A stretch of 64,000 bases of DNA from Salvator merianae (taxonomy: Eukaryota; Chordata; Lepidosauria; Squamata; Teiidae): positions 34,462,268 to 34,526,267 of the forward strand of contig QVOM02000073.1 in the NCBI GenBank assembly GCA_003586115.2, in the 5' to 3' direction. How positions within the stretch are numbered: position 1 is the stretch's first letter; the number at the start of each line of letters is the position of its first letter. Below the pieces are notes generated by a model that saw only the letters and a program-made list of their open reading frames with translations, did not search any database and was not told where the DNA came from. The translations under genes and the position numbers were made by a program. Positions 1-10,578 of this stretch are shown piece by piece.

Positions 1-681
1 TAATAACGCTAAATTGACATAGGAAATGCAAATAAAGGGGAGGTAGTCCTTGAAAAGAATGGTGCATCTTTTATTATAACCCAGCAAAAAGATTGAAATC
101 CAAAGAAATAGCCATAAACAAAGTAATTTGTTAGAATCAGCCAGTTTCATAGGTAGGATAGGTAGTTTGGCATTTTGAAAGCAAAAAGAAAAAGGCTTGG
201 TTCCAAACTAAGTAAGGAGACCTATTTAGTGTGTGTAAAAGAGGTAGAAGGTGGGGGGGGGGGAGAGAAAGAGAGAGAGAGTCTGGAAGAAGCTAGCAAT
301 GAAGACTAAAGAATGTCCTCAGCACTAAGGGATAACTCTCACCATCTGTAGTCTTCTCCAGATGAAACTTCATTATGGCAAAAAGGACAATCTGGGGGGA
401 AAGATGCATGGGTCTCTTGCAGGCAAAAATGCATGAAAAATCAGAGAATGGGATGTAGACACGGCTCCACAACACTTACTCCTTTAGAAGCAAAAACAGC
501 TCTTTTGCCAAGGGGCATAGAGAGAGATATGGAATCCCTCTTTAGTGAAATCAGCTCAAAAAGAAAGGAAAATAAAGGAAACTGCAAGCAGTGAAAAATA
601 GCGCTGAGATGCTTTCTTCTTCTCCTGCTCCATAATGTCTTCTCCTCTGTCCTCAGCTCCTGCTAACTCCTAACTTCTCCT
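1..681. other. Non-coding sequence, nothing recognised
   Basis: No coding frame, RNA gene or recognisable transposon end is visible. The stretch is AT-rich with purine-rich patches. The short open frames have no recognisable domain. Confidence 0.5.
253..281. repeat. G-run plus (GA)n microsatellite
   Basis: Eleven consecutive G are followed directly by an imperfect GA repeat. This is a simple low-complexity tract. Confidence 0.9.
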
Positions 682-729
682 CACTTCACTTCACTTAACT
701 TCACTTAACTTCACTTCACTTAACTTCAC
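682..729. repeat. Pentanucleotide microsatellite, CACTT/AACTT units
   Basis: About nine 5-bp units alternate between CACTT and AACTT. The interspersed variant unit suggests an old array. Confidence 0.85.
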
Positions 730-1580
730 AATAGTAAAAACCTGAACTTTTTATATTCTTTTTCCCAAACAGAAAAAGGAGGAAACTTATTTTGGCAGAG
801 CAAACATGTGCTTTTTCACGTAGACAGATAGACAGATAACTACTCTGGTTGATTAGCTTAAATGTTGCTATTTACATTCTTAATGAGAAGTTCTCTAGGT
901 GTAGATTTGAACAATGGTGTAGTTTTGATTGCCAAATAGTTGCCCAACCTTTTGTTAACTATTAATGAGTAATTTCCTGAGCTTCTCTGAGCAGCCAGGT
1001 TAACTTATTCAAGAGATAAGCAGAGAAAATCAGTTTCTACAGAGTCCAGGGATTCTGGTCAGATTCTCTGTATTTGAAATCCTTATAGTTATATTTCATA
1101 GGATCCATATCCATTTGTATATAATAATGTCTCATGGCTACAACCCCATGCAGACACTGCGTGGCACTCGTGTTCCCAAGTCTTCTCTAATCCACCTTTT
1201 CTAGCATAGAATGTTTATAAGAAGGGGTAGGGGCAGACTGGTGTGTGAACAATCCCACCTTGAAGCTGTCTTTGAGCCACCTCAGAGATGCTTTTTTATT
1301 CTTATTTCTGATCACAGCCATATATTATTTCAGAAAAGAGGCTATGTGATGTTCTGTGTCACTCATAAGCTACTTAAGAAAAGGTATAGAGGGAAATTTC
1401 AGGCTGTAGCTATTACTGAAAAATACTAGGGAGCATAAGTGGGTGGAACCGGATCTTAAGTTGCTTTTATCCACTTGTTTTATAGTCAGGATGAGGAGGC
1501 ACAGGGGCCTGAACACAGCCTATGTGAAGCTCCATGACTCTTAGAAGTCCTTCAGTGACAAAGCATGGAGTGTGAGGCTT
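730..1580. other. Non-coding sequence, nothing recognised
   Basis: I see no convincing coding sequence or element boundary. One 72-codon open frame at 1211-1429 has no identifiable domain and is taken as chance. Confidence 0.5.
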
Positions 1581-1581
1581 C

Positions 1582-1740
1582 TATACATGTATTTTAGGTG
1601 AGATTGGCAGTGGGAGCTGGGGGAGAACCAAACATTCCTAGCCTGTGATGGTCTCTCTACCCTTCCTCCTCCTTCTAGGCTATTCTCTGCCAGCCACCAA
1701 TTTCCTCGCCCCCTTTCATTATTCTCACCTAAAATATACA
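1582..1740. repeat. Imperfect inverted repeat
   Basis: TGTATTTTAGGTGAGA near 1588-1603 recurs as its reverse complement near 1723-1740, with a 2-nt length difference and a spacer of about 115 bp. It could be a decayed fold-back element; no TSD was recognised. Confidence 0.45.
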
Positions 1741-1875
1741 TGGCCATTCTCTTTTGAAACTCTTTCAGTGCAAGTGGAGATCTGGGGCTGTTGGGGATCT
1801 GGGGAGAGTGCCTTGATTATCCCCCAATCTTTTTCATTTTTATGGCTACATTGGCAAGTGCTAGCCCTGATGTCC

Positions 1876-2083
1876 TCCTCAGCTGCAGCGGTGAGATCCC
1901 CAGCCTTCCCCATCATAGCTGTAATGGCTTTAGTGTGCATTAAGGAATATTAGAAAACTGATTTTTCCATCAGTTTTCCCTGCATTGTGTCTACACTGAC
2001 AATCAATTGCCCCCAAGTTCCCCTACAACCTCAGCTGCAACTATGAATTCCCAAGTCCCCCCATCACAGCTGTGGCTGTTAGT
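1876..2083. repeat. Diverged direct repeat, two units about 153 bp apart
   Basis: The segment beginning CCTCAGCTGCA at about 1876 is repeated at about 2029. Both continue with similar CCC-rich sequence and an AGCTGT motif. It looks like an old tandem duplication. Confidence 0.45.
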
Positions 2084-2206
2084 AAACTTTGCAGCAATCA
2101 GTGGCCCTCTCCAGCCTCTGCTGTTAACATCCACAGAAAGAGAAGGCCTCTGTAGGAATTGTTTTCCCCAGTCCTTGCTGCTGCTGGGTGATCTGGAACA
2201 GCTGAT

Positions 2207-2247
2207 CTGAATTACACAATCCATCCCTGAATTACACAATCCATCCC
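2207..2247. repeat. Tandem 20-mer, two copies
   Basis: CTGAATTACACAATCCATCC occurs twice head to tail, almost perfectly. Confidence 0.85.
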
Positions 2248-2374
2248 TAAGCAAGGACGGATCACACTTGGATCAGAAGAAGGCTGGTTTGGTTCCTGTG
2301 GCAGCCTCTGAAGCAGGTCTATGAAAGTTCCAGTGGCCAAGAACTCCTGGGGTACCTGTTTCAGTGGTGTTGTG

Positions 2375-2614
2375 ATGCCTCGTTGGTCAAGCCGGCTGCA
2401 GGGAATACCTCCCCCAGAGCCTGAATCAAGCGAAGGGGAGGATGACCCTCCTCCAGAGTCCAAAGCTAGTGAAGGGGAGGATAAGGGGGTGAATGAGGAA
2501 GCTGTGTCAGTAGATGCAGCTGAGAATGCTGCAGCTGGGAGTGATCAGGACGTGGACTCACCTCCTCCTTCACATGCATGTTTTTGGGCAGAAAAGGAGA
2601 GAGAGAGATGCTAG
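2375..2614 (+). pseudogene. Acidic Pro/Ser-rich open frame inside the LTR
   Basis: The frame opens at an ATG five bases into the LTR and reads about 79 residues. It begins with a basic RWSSRLQG segment, then has Pro/Glu/Ser/Asp-rich sequence including two related PPPE..SEGED units. I infer it may be the tail of an element protein overlapping the LTR, but no enzymatic domain is visible. It could also be non-coding. Confidence 0.3.
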
Positions 2615-2672
2615 ACCCGTTCATATAGGGCTCGGAGAGCCCCACCCTTGAACTCACAGGTGTCTCACAGTG

Positions 2673-2682
2673 TTATTTAAAT
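2673..2682 (+). promoter_or_regulatory. TATA-like box of the LTR
   Basis: TTATTTAAAT lies about 300 bp into the LTR, where an LTR promoter would be expected. An ATAAAG at about 2800-2805 could be a degenerate polyadenylation signal. Confidence 0.35.
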
Positions 2683-3590
2683 CTGTGCTGCTCAGTGCAT
2701 AACTGAGGAAGCAACCTTGTTATTCTGCTGAGAAATTCCTGCTGTCTGTGCCTGTTTGAATTCCTGACTGATCTACTGGCTTTGACAAAGGACTGTTTGA
2801 TAAAGTTTCTGCCTCTTCCCTTCGGACTCTTCAGCTTGGCTGCGTGAGCTACTTAGCTTGCTTACTCGGACGCCTGCCTGGGACATTACAGGTGTGTCTT
2901 GTTGTGCTGCCCAAATGGGTCCCCTGTGGTAAATCAGGATATGGAGGTGTGCCTTTCAGTGCATCTCCTTAGTCTGATTTACCAGGTCCACTAGTAATCT
3001 GCACCAGGAGGCCATTTTTGGCCTTCTGATCTGAATTTTGTTCCATCTGCTGCATGTGGAGAGGACTAACAGGGGGCAGGGCCTCTGTTAAACTGCACGA
3101 GCACATGGAAGGGAGGCCTCTGAACCCCTTGCTATACCAGACCATAGGTAGGTGCAATAAGCCCCCCCTAAGGCTGTTTCCACATTGTGTGAGGTGTCCT
3201 GCACCATGGTGACCTACTCTAGGCAACCCATCCCAAGTTGAGATGGGCATCTGCTGGCTCACTCTTAGGGCTATCCAAGTTGGAGACAGCCTAGCCCAGC
3301 CCAACCCCAGAGGCAGAGAACAAAAGTTCCTGGCCTCTGACATTGCTGGCCTGGTCTTTTTCAGCTTTGGGTGCCACTGAAACAGTACCAGGCTTGGTTT
3401 CCAGTCATGGCTGGTCCAGAATACCTGCTAGAACACAGTCAACAGTTGAAGCAGGTTACAGGGCCATTTTTTGTGTTGTAGCCCTCACCAAAGCTCAGTC
3501 TGGTGCAGGACAGAGTATTTTAAGGGCTCCCTTGGGTCAGCCTACTGGCCCAACGTGGACATGGCCTAAGTGACAGAAGAGTTTAGGGGC

Positions 3591-4640
3591 TGCTCCTCAT
3601 TTTTGTAGCTGAGGCAACAGGAGAACTCCAGAGTAATTGATCAGTCCTCCCTAGTTCTCCCCATTGCAACCAAGATGAAGGGAGAACCAAGGGGCACATT
3701 GATCTACCCCAGCCCTTAAAGCCATAGGAACCAAATATCTCTGGGAATGATCAGTCACCCTAAACTGATCCTACCACTTGAAAATGGCTTAAAGTTACAA
3801 ATTTTGGTTTCTCAGATAGTTCTGGAATTGGCAGTCATTCAATACATTTCCAGTTCTTGAAGGCACTTGTTTTTCATGCTACCACAACTCAAAACTTCAG
3901 AGCCAAATGGCCATGCCCACTCTTCAGTTCCTTTAGGGTTTCAGAGCAAACAGTGCTGAACCCAGAATTTCAAATAAGTACTTGCTCTTGGAGTGTCAAA
4001 GCTAAAAAGGACCGTGCCTCCTTTTCTGTGTGTCCATTGAGTTTGCAGTTTGGAAACCCAAAAGATGATTTACCCTCTTCCCTGTTCCGCTGTCTTCTGG
4101 GTTGCAAAGCTATCCATGCTTTCCACGTCTTTAGGCTTCATACTGAACAAGTCTCCCCATTCTCTCTTCCACTGTGACAAGCATTCAAGTTCACTGGTTC
4201 CCCTAATGGGAATGCATGAAGCCAGTGCATCATCTGTTTATATCAGCAGAAAAGGATTTCAAAGATCATAACAATAGTTTATAGGTTTTCCTGCATCACA
4301 GCTGATTGAAAACAGGATAATTAGGAATTGCCCCAAACTGCAAGGTTTATATATATATGTGTGTGTGTGTGTGTAAGAAAGAGAAATTTTCAGGAATGAC
4401 ACGTAAAATCATTTGTTCCTTACATTAATTAGTCAAAGGGAACTTTGATGAATGAAAAAATGAAAGTGGTAGCTGGTGTCTGATTAGACATATATGCTTG
4501 CCTAGGCATGTAAGACCAAGTATTAGTAACTGACTTTCTTTAGCTGCAATAGAGAGAAAACAGAATAATAACCTGCTTTTTTTCTGGCTTTCTGTCATCA
4601 GCCCTTCCCTTGTTTTGTTCTGATTAGGCTTTAGGATTTA
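3591..4640. other. Non-coding sequence with one microsatellite
   Basis: No gene or element end was recognised apart from a (TA)n(TG)n tract at 4348-4375. Open frames here lack any recognisable domain. Confidence 0.5.
4348..4375. repeat. (TA)n(TG)n microsatellite
   Basis: A short TA run passes directly into eight or nine TG units. Confidence 0.95.
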
Positions 4641-5194
4641 AGACCGTTCTGCGCGTACCTACCCTATTCCAACACAGGGCAGACCACTCTGTTTCAGAAT
4701 ATGCAATCCATCCCAAGCTGGAATGGATTGCTCCTGGCATTCAACAAGGCCAACCACATTGGGACAGCCTGTTCCACAACTGCTCTGAAGCTTGCTCCAG
4801 TTTTAGAGCTGGGGGGGGGTCCATAGCTCCTGAGGGGGACATTCCAGTGACATATCTTGTTGTGCCACTGGAATGGTCCCCTGTAGTATACCACACCATG
4901 GAGGCGTGCTGTCTGCACACTTCCATAGTCCAGTATACCACCACTTAGTATGTTGGTAGATTGCAAATAAAAGGTCTACTGGTAGACCAGACCAGGATGT
5001 CATTTTTGGTGTCCTAGTTCTGTCTACACTCTGGACCTGTTTGCACTTACAACGGCATAACAGTATAACTAGCACTGTTCGGGCCGGTAGGGTTCGGGTA
5101 CAGAGAGAGGTCTTCACACCTGTCAGTGCTGGAACACTCCGCAAGCCAACCAGCGCTGGACACAGTGCAAATGGGAGCGTACTACTTCAGTAGC

Positions 5195-5313
5195 TGTGTT
5201 TGAACCCAGAGGGTCTGTGTTCAAACCTAGAGAGTCTGTGTTTGAACGCAGAGGGTCTGTGTTTGAACCCAGAGGTTCTGTGTTTGAACCTAGAGGGTCT
5301 GTTTTTGAACCTG
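5195..5313. repeat. 21-bp minisatellite inside the nested MITE
   Basis: Five full units and one partial unit of a 21-mer (TGTGTTTGAACCCAGAGGGTC and variants) lie head to tail. Translated open frames here are periodic only because of this array. Related MITE copies have one or two units at the matching place. Confidence 0.9.
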
Positions 5314-5332
5314 TGGCCGAAAAGGCCACCGG

Positions 5333-5370
5333 GGTCCGAACCCCAAGGTCCGAACCCCAAGGTCCGAACC
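5333..5370. repeat. 14-bp tandem repeat
   Basis: GGTCCGAACCCCAA occurs twice with a third partial unit. It lies where other copies of this MITE carry short GGTGTGAAGCTTC-type repeats. Confidence 0.8.
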
Positions 5371-5775
5371 AGGGTGCAAACCGGCAGACTGCGCCTGCGC
5401 GGCCCCACCGGCCCCACCCTGACGCCATTTTGAATCCGGAAATGGTGCAAACGCACCTTCCCTGATCGTCATCTGATCATGCAGGTCCGGTTGGAGACTA
5501 CAAATTAGTTGACCACAGCTGGTTGGGTTCAGGTAAGCATCAGGTGAGCTTTGGTAGATTTCGGGTCAGCTGGGGCTGTTCGCAAATGTGGATCCTGCGT
5601 TCTAGCATGCGTCCTGAAACATACCACTTGCTAAGTGTGAACAGGCCCTCTGTCTTGTGCAGACAGAGTGTACTAGGAGGGGTACAAGCCTCTCTGGTTC
5701 ACTCCAAGGTGCAGATCAAAGTGGTCTAAATGTGGACCATGGTGCAGTCTACCGGCAATTGTGGAAATAGTCTAA

Positions 5776-6449
5776 GTACTCCTTTTCTTAGGTTCATGCC
5801 CAGTCCAAGTCTTGCTTCAATCTTTGCTGAAATCTCATGATGTCAATGAAATTCTTGCATGCAGCTAAGCTTTCCTGCCCCAAGATATTTTGGAAATATT
5901 TTGAGCTCTGAGTTCTTCAAACTGCTCTGCCACTAAAGTACCATAATGAAGCTTCTGGTGGCATATCAAGGGAAGGGGATGGTATACAAATGAATGCTGC
6001 ACTCTTCCTCCATATTGAATGCACAATGAGGGTGCAGTGTCATGCAGACAGTGCAACGTCACTGCACATTCAAGGACCCATGAGGATTCTAACTTTATTT
6101 CCAAACAATAGCACTTCTTTCGTAGCCAAGTTTGTTATTTCCATGACAACTGTTGTTTATCTCCACCAGAAAACAGGTCAGCAATGTTCACAATCCTTCT
6201 AAGGTCTTGTGGCAATAAAATTAAATATCATCAGCAAAACAGTAATTTTTCAGTTGGTGATGACATTCGGTGGTTTCTCAGGGAAAAGATGAGAGCCTGT
6301 TAACACCACACTGCACAGACTAGAGTTGATTTTTAAATTCCCTTGTGTGCCTTTTGAAATCCCACATGTATTCCCTAGATTATTAACATAGGACCCATAT
6401 ATTTGCAGTGTCCTAGCAACAACATCCTCATTGGGAGTTATCCATGTTG
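5776..6449. other. Non-coding sequence, nothing recognised
   Basis: No coding sequence or element termini were identified. Confidence 0.5.
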
Positions 6450-6938
6450 CAGCCTTAGTACTCAACTGCCTTGAAACTCATCAAATTTGGTACTCAATGC
6501 ATTTTGATGTGAAAATTTTGTCTTGGTACTCGTTTCTTTGGTACTCAATGTGCAAGCTAGAACATGTCGGTGCACGTTGCCTTGTGACTTGCTGCCCTTT
6601 CCAGCTGAAACAAAGGGTCACGTGTTAGTCACGTGGTAGCTTTTGCCCTGTGCACGTCCCCTTGTGGTCTTGTCATGGCTTCTGTGGTCATTTTGTGTAT
6701 TTAATCTAAGTACTGTACAGATATTTATTAATTTTTAGGTTTATTTCTCATGTAAAGTAATGATATACAACCCTATCTTTTTCATATTGCCTTAAAAATG
6801 TGCATTATCTTTGGTTTGGAAACACGTTAAATTTATTTATATTATTCCTTATGGGGAAAATTTGCTTGGCACTCATTGTTTTTGGTATTCTCGCACCTCC
6901 CAGAACCAATTAACAATCAGTACCAAGGTATGACTGTA
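6450..6938. mobile_element. Mariner/Tigger-like DNA transposon remnant
   Basis: The right end reads GTACCAAGGTATGACTGTA, the reverse complement of the TACAGTCATACCTTGGTAC end known for Tc1/mariner (Tigger-group) elements. The left side has repeated GGTACTCAA motifs that look like a decayed partner TIR. There is no transposase frame. The left boundary is approximate. Confidence 0.45.
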
Positions 6939-7752
6939 TTCTCTTTTCAAGCCAAAGTGAATGTTGTGTTTTTCCATTTTGATAAACAGATTGGAACTAT
7001 TGGGAACTATTTTTAATATATATTTGTATACACACACACACCGCTAGGAATAAGATTGGAAACAAATTGTTTCCAAATGTGTGTTACATATATTAGCATG
7101 TACGCATTCAAGGCAAATTGGATTTCTCTATTTTCCTTTTGTTAGATGAGTTGGTAGGTTAGCTTCTCTCTTTTATGGCAGTGCATAAATCCATGGCAAT
7201 ACTGTCTGTGAAAATGAAAGGAAAGACAAGACTGATTCTGTTCCTGTTGCTTGGGTTCTTTCCAATTCTTAGAAAGAAATATGGGCTTGCTAGATTTTCA
7301 TTCATCACTTCCACAGCCTTTTTCAATATAAGTGATTTGCTAAAACTGTGCCTTCCTTGACAGTTGAAAATCTAATTGTGACTTTTCAGAGTTACTAAAG
7401 ACAGCAGTAATTGTCTTGTCTTTCCATCTTTGTTTGGGATTATAACATATGAGATTACTGTATACATTCAGTTTTATGAAACCTGCAGCTAATTTGATGC
7501 AATTCCATTCCAAAAGCAGAACACCACCACCCCAAATTAACCATGACAAACAATCCTAGCATATTTCAATGGTGTGTGTGTGGGGGGAAGACATCAACCT
7601 TCAGCATTGCCTTTTTTGTCTTTATTATGCCTGGTGACATAATAATTCAGAGCTCCTACTACTTCTCCTCCTTCTCCTCTTCCTTCTCCTCCTCCTCCAC
7701 CTTCTCCTTCTTCTTTTAAAAAGAGGGTTTTACCAGATGTAAGTAAACAATA
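6939..7752. other. Non-coding sequence with a pyrimidine-rich tract
   Basis: No gene was recognised. A CT-rich simple tract of TCC/TTC units occupies about 7660-7716. Confidence 0.5.
7660..7716. repeat. CT-rich (TCC/TTC)n simple repeat
   Basis: An uninterrupted pyrimidine tract built from CTC, CTT and TCC triplets. Confidence 0.85.
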
Positions 7753-8297
7753 GGCCTATTCACACTTCCAAAGCAGAACATTTTTGGCCACTCGCTAGAA
7801 TGGAGGATTCGCACTCACGCATGCACGCACCATTCCCGATTCTCACCGAGGCTCACCTGATACATACCTGAAGCTGGGGAAGGCTAGACAAGTAATTTGC
7901 TGTCTTGATTTCAGCTTGCGAGATCAAGTGCAGATCGGGGAAGTTGCTTTTGCACTGCTTCCTGGCTCAAAATGGCAGTGGGGAGGGGCTGGCGCGGTCT
8001 GCTGCTTCACAACCTGGTTTGCCCTTTGGGCTTCACACCCTGGCTGCTGTTTCAACAACTAACTTCGAAGCAGTAGCTCTATGTTTCAGATTACTAGCTC
8101 TATCTTCGCATCCATGCCTCTATGATTCGTTACCTCACTTCCTGCCTAGCGGATTTCCATCCGCACTGCTCCCTCTGCTGGTCAGCTTGGAATCGTTTCC
8201 CTGGCTGGCAAGTGTGTATAGCATTCAACAGACTCCAACTGCACTGGCCTGAAGCCTGCTAATTAGAACATTCTCCTCTGGTAAGTGCGAAAACACC
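7753..8297 (+). mobile_element. MITE, GGCCTGTTCGCACT family, TSD CAATA/CATTA
   Basis: The left end GGCCTATTCACACTT and right end AAGTGCGAAAACACC are inverted relative to each other. The flanks CAATA (7748-7752) and CATTA (8298-8302) fit a 5-bp TSD with one change. The interior is collinear with the 36533-37103 copy, including CTTCCTGGCTCAAAATGGC and GCCCTTTGGGCTTC, and with the reverse complement of 23477-24052. It is about 545 bp and non-coding. Confidence 0.75.
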
Positions 8298-8302
8298 CAT
8301 TA

Positions 8303-10420
8303 TGAACAACAATGAGCTGGGGAGATGACTGATATCAGCAAGGTTGTTTCTGACTCTTCCAGAAGTCAAATCCTCTGTAGATGGATATAGTAGCTGTATC
8401 TGAAAGCTTAGGTTCTCAGAAGAACTACGGGACATGGCACAACAGCTCCCAAACTGCTACAAATGAGATTGAAACTGGCCATGAAAGCCTACATTCTACC
8501 AACTATTGGAAGGATTCAGATTGGTGCTTATGGACAGATTACACATGTCAGACCATGTGCTCAGGCTAGCTTAGATAAAAGTCCCCCTCTAGCAGCTAAA
8601 CCAACCATACACCAGGTGCCCAACAACCTCTTTAAGACCCAGAGGATCCACCTCCCCAAATTTACCAGAGCACCAGCTGTTATTCCTCAAAACTCTTCTG
8701 CCAAATTCTACCTTTCCTTGCTCTCAGGAGAGCAGCCCTCTTCCACTTGAGTAGACATTCAAACTTTTTAAAGGAAGGAAATCAAAACCACAGGCTTCTG
8801 GGCACTTTGCCAAGAAGGAGGAATTCTCTCAGAATGGCCAAACTCCCAGGGCCTGTGACCAGCAAGAAGTAAGCTGCTCCCTTCCGCACAGATCACAACA
8901 GCTGTCTGGAAAGTCAGTGGGGGAAGGAATTTGATGACTTTTGGCTACCTTGCACAGTACCTGTTGAGCAGTTGAAACTTGGCCACTGGCCACTATGTCC
9001 GTGGAGTCAGGGACACCGAGGCTGCTACACTCCTCCCAGCCCAACCCAGGCAGCTTTGTCACCTCTCTTCCCTGCCACACCTACAGGGAATCAGCAGAGT
9101 TGTCATCTGGACTCCCACCATATGTCTTCCTGCCATTTCCTAAGGAAGTTGCCATTACAGATACAAAATGAAAAAAAAAGCCAGAGTTTCTACAGCTTTA
9201 AAAGCTGCATCAAGAAAGGAATTTAAGCAGGTATTACTTTTAATGCAAACACTGCCTATTCAAATTTCCTCTTGTATATAGCTATTAAAGTATACAGAAT
9301 GCCTGTCCTCTTTTCTTTTTCATATGGTAACCCTAGTCACCACGGCTGCAGAAGGTAGCTGTCAGGTGCTTTTGGTCAGGCCAGAGCGAGTGGGAGTGGT
9401 ATGAGCATTAGCTCCCTCCCAGCAAGGCCTAGTCCTTTCCCTACTGCCTACTAAGACATGGCCCTATAGGCCCACCCAGTGATGGAAAAGATGCCTGAAG
9501 GATCAGACAGCAAGTCCCTGTCCTTTCCTGCTTGTCCAGTAAGCCTGATGCAGACAGGAGTGGACTTATGTCCCAATTCTTTGTGGGTTTGCTCCCTTGC
9601 AGACTCCCTTTAAAGGCCCATTCCCCAGCCAGCTAGACAATGCCCATCCCATCCATTACTCCACCTACCAAATCTGGAAGGCTAGCCAAGAAGTATGCAC
9701 TAAAGGTGAAGAAGAACAGCATGTTCATAGCTACATTCTTCATAGTGCATGTTAACTTTGTTCTATATGTTTTAAGTTTGTAAGCTGCCCTCATGCTGTG
9801 AAGGAAGAAGAGAGGGAACATCATCTGTTCTGGGACTAACATTAGTCTTCCCCAGATCTATTACTGAGGCTGGGCACAGCTCGAGTGTGTATGGTAGTGC
9901 ATTGACAAGCCTCTGAATGACAACTTTGATCCCATGTCCACTTGGGCAGGGGAATTCTTATAATTGTTGTTACTTCAACCATGAAAATGCACATGAAGGT
10001 CCTTGTGCCATTGCCACCCAAATAACAACAGGAACAGCTTTCTGTAACCAGTATAGATAGGGGGAACCAAGATCAAACAATACAATGTGTGCCTTGGTGG
10101 ATTAATCTGAGCCATCATCTTCAGCTGTGCTATAGGTAGCAGGGACCAGCTATACCCAAAGTCATTACAAAGCAAATCTTGACCCAATAGTCATTCACTA
10201 GAATACCTGAAAAAAAGTTTTTCAGCAGGCAGCAAAGGTGAATCAGCCTCCAGCAGTTTCTCAGGTGCAATGTGAGTATGTTTCAGCATAAATGTCTTAG
10301 GCTGAAAGAAGGGCATTTCTGAAATATAATAGCACTCTTTCACCTTGCTGAAAAATGGCAAGCAGTACAACTCTTTACCATCTTTCTCTTTCCATGTCTG
10401 AAGCTGTTTGGTACTATTGC
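8303..10420. other. Non-coding sequence, nothing recognised
   Basis: Several frames of 60-95 codons are open but show no domain, no splice-consistent organisation and no repeat boundary that I can name. Segments around 8380-9080 may belong to an unrecognised old repeat. Confidence 0.45.
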
Positions 10421-10578
10421 ATTGGAGTTGACTTCTGGTGACTACACGGATGTATCACTGCAGTTTTATTGGCAAATACAGAAGGCGGTTGCCATTCTGT
10501 AAGGGAGATGCCAGGGACTGAACTCATAACCTTCTGCACTCCAGCAGTTACCTAATCACTCTGCTATAGTCACTCCGG
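10421..10578 (-). mobile_element. tRNA-derived (MIR-like) SINE
   Basis: On the minus strand the element starts with a box A-like TAGCAGAGTGATTAG (near 10550-10566) and a box B-like GAGTTCAGTCC (near 10513-10525), spaced as in a tRNA-derived pol III promoter. The core then passes into GTAGTCACCAGAAGTC. It is diverged and lacks a clear tail. Confidence 0.6.

Larger units (their letters stand above)
2371..2890 (+). mobile_element. Solo LTR, Gypsy-like, with 5-bp TSD
   Basis: The 520-bp element starts TGTGATGCC and ends GACATTACA, so it has the TG...CA ends of an LTR with a short imperfect terminal inverted repeat. GGTGT lies immediately before it (2366-2370) and immediately after it (2891-2895), a 5-bp TSD. 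Removing it rejoins the host repeat in the order seen in related copies. It has an AT-rich TATA-like site and a late ATAAAG, as expected of an LTR. No internal gag-pol region or second LTR is present, so it is a solo LTR. The Gypsy/Ty3 assignment is inferred from TSD length, size and termini. Confidence 0.8.
2165..3590. mobile_element. Composite of TIR-type MITE-like repeat, split by a solo LTR
   Basis: Sequence on both sides of the LTR at 2371-2890 matches the repeat family also seen near 4640-5030, 50622-51045 and 62597-63089. Shared blocks include CCAGTGG, TCTTGTTGTGC and GGGTCCCCTGTGGT. A second related segment appears to start near 3100. No intact termini were found, so the limits are approximate. 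It has no coding capacity. Confidence 0.5.
5034..5647 (-). mobile_element. Nested MITE, GGCCTGTTCGCACT family, TSD CTCTG
   Basis: The left end reads GACCTGTTTGCACTTA and the right end TAAGTGTGAACAGGCC, which are mutually inverted. CTCTG at 5029-5033 and again at 5648-5652 is a perfect 5-bp TSD. The interior matches the copies at 23477-24052 and 57876-58450. It is the most diverged copy and has an expanded internal tandem array. It is non-coding and non-autonomous. Confidence 0.75.
4641..5775. mobile_element. TIR-type MITE, long form, hosting a nested MITE
   Basis: The parts 4641-5033 and 5653-5775 match consecutive pieces of the copy at 62597-63089. CCAGTATA is followed by the region around AGATCTAC, then GCAGACA-AGTG. 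The nested element at 5034-5647 interrupts it. A short palindrome GGTCTACTGGTAGACC lies at 4973-4988. The outer termini are decayed, so the ends are approximate. Confidence 0.5.

Noticed and set aside
5187..5465. Several overlapping frames with GSNTDPLGSNT-like repeats on both strands
   Set aside because: They are translations of a 21-bp minisatellite whose period is a multiple of three, so every frame stays open.
8829..9080. Cys-containing 83-codon frame as a possible small gene
   Set aside because: No signal peptide, no spacing pattern of a known family, and no splice-consistent neighbours.
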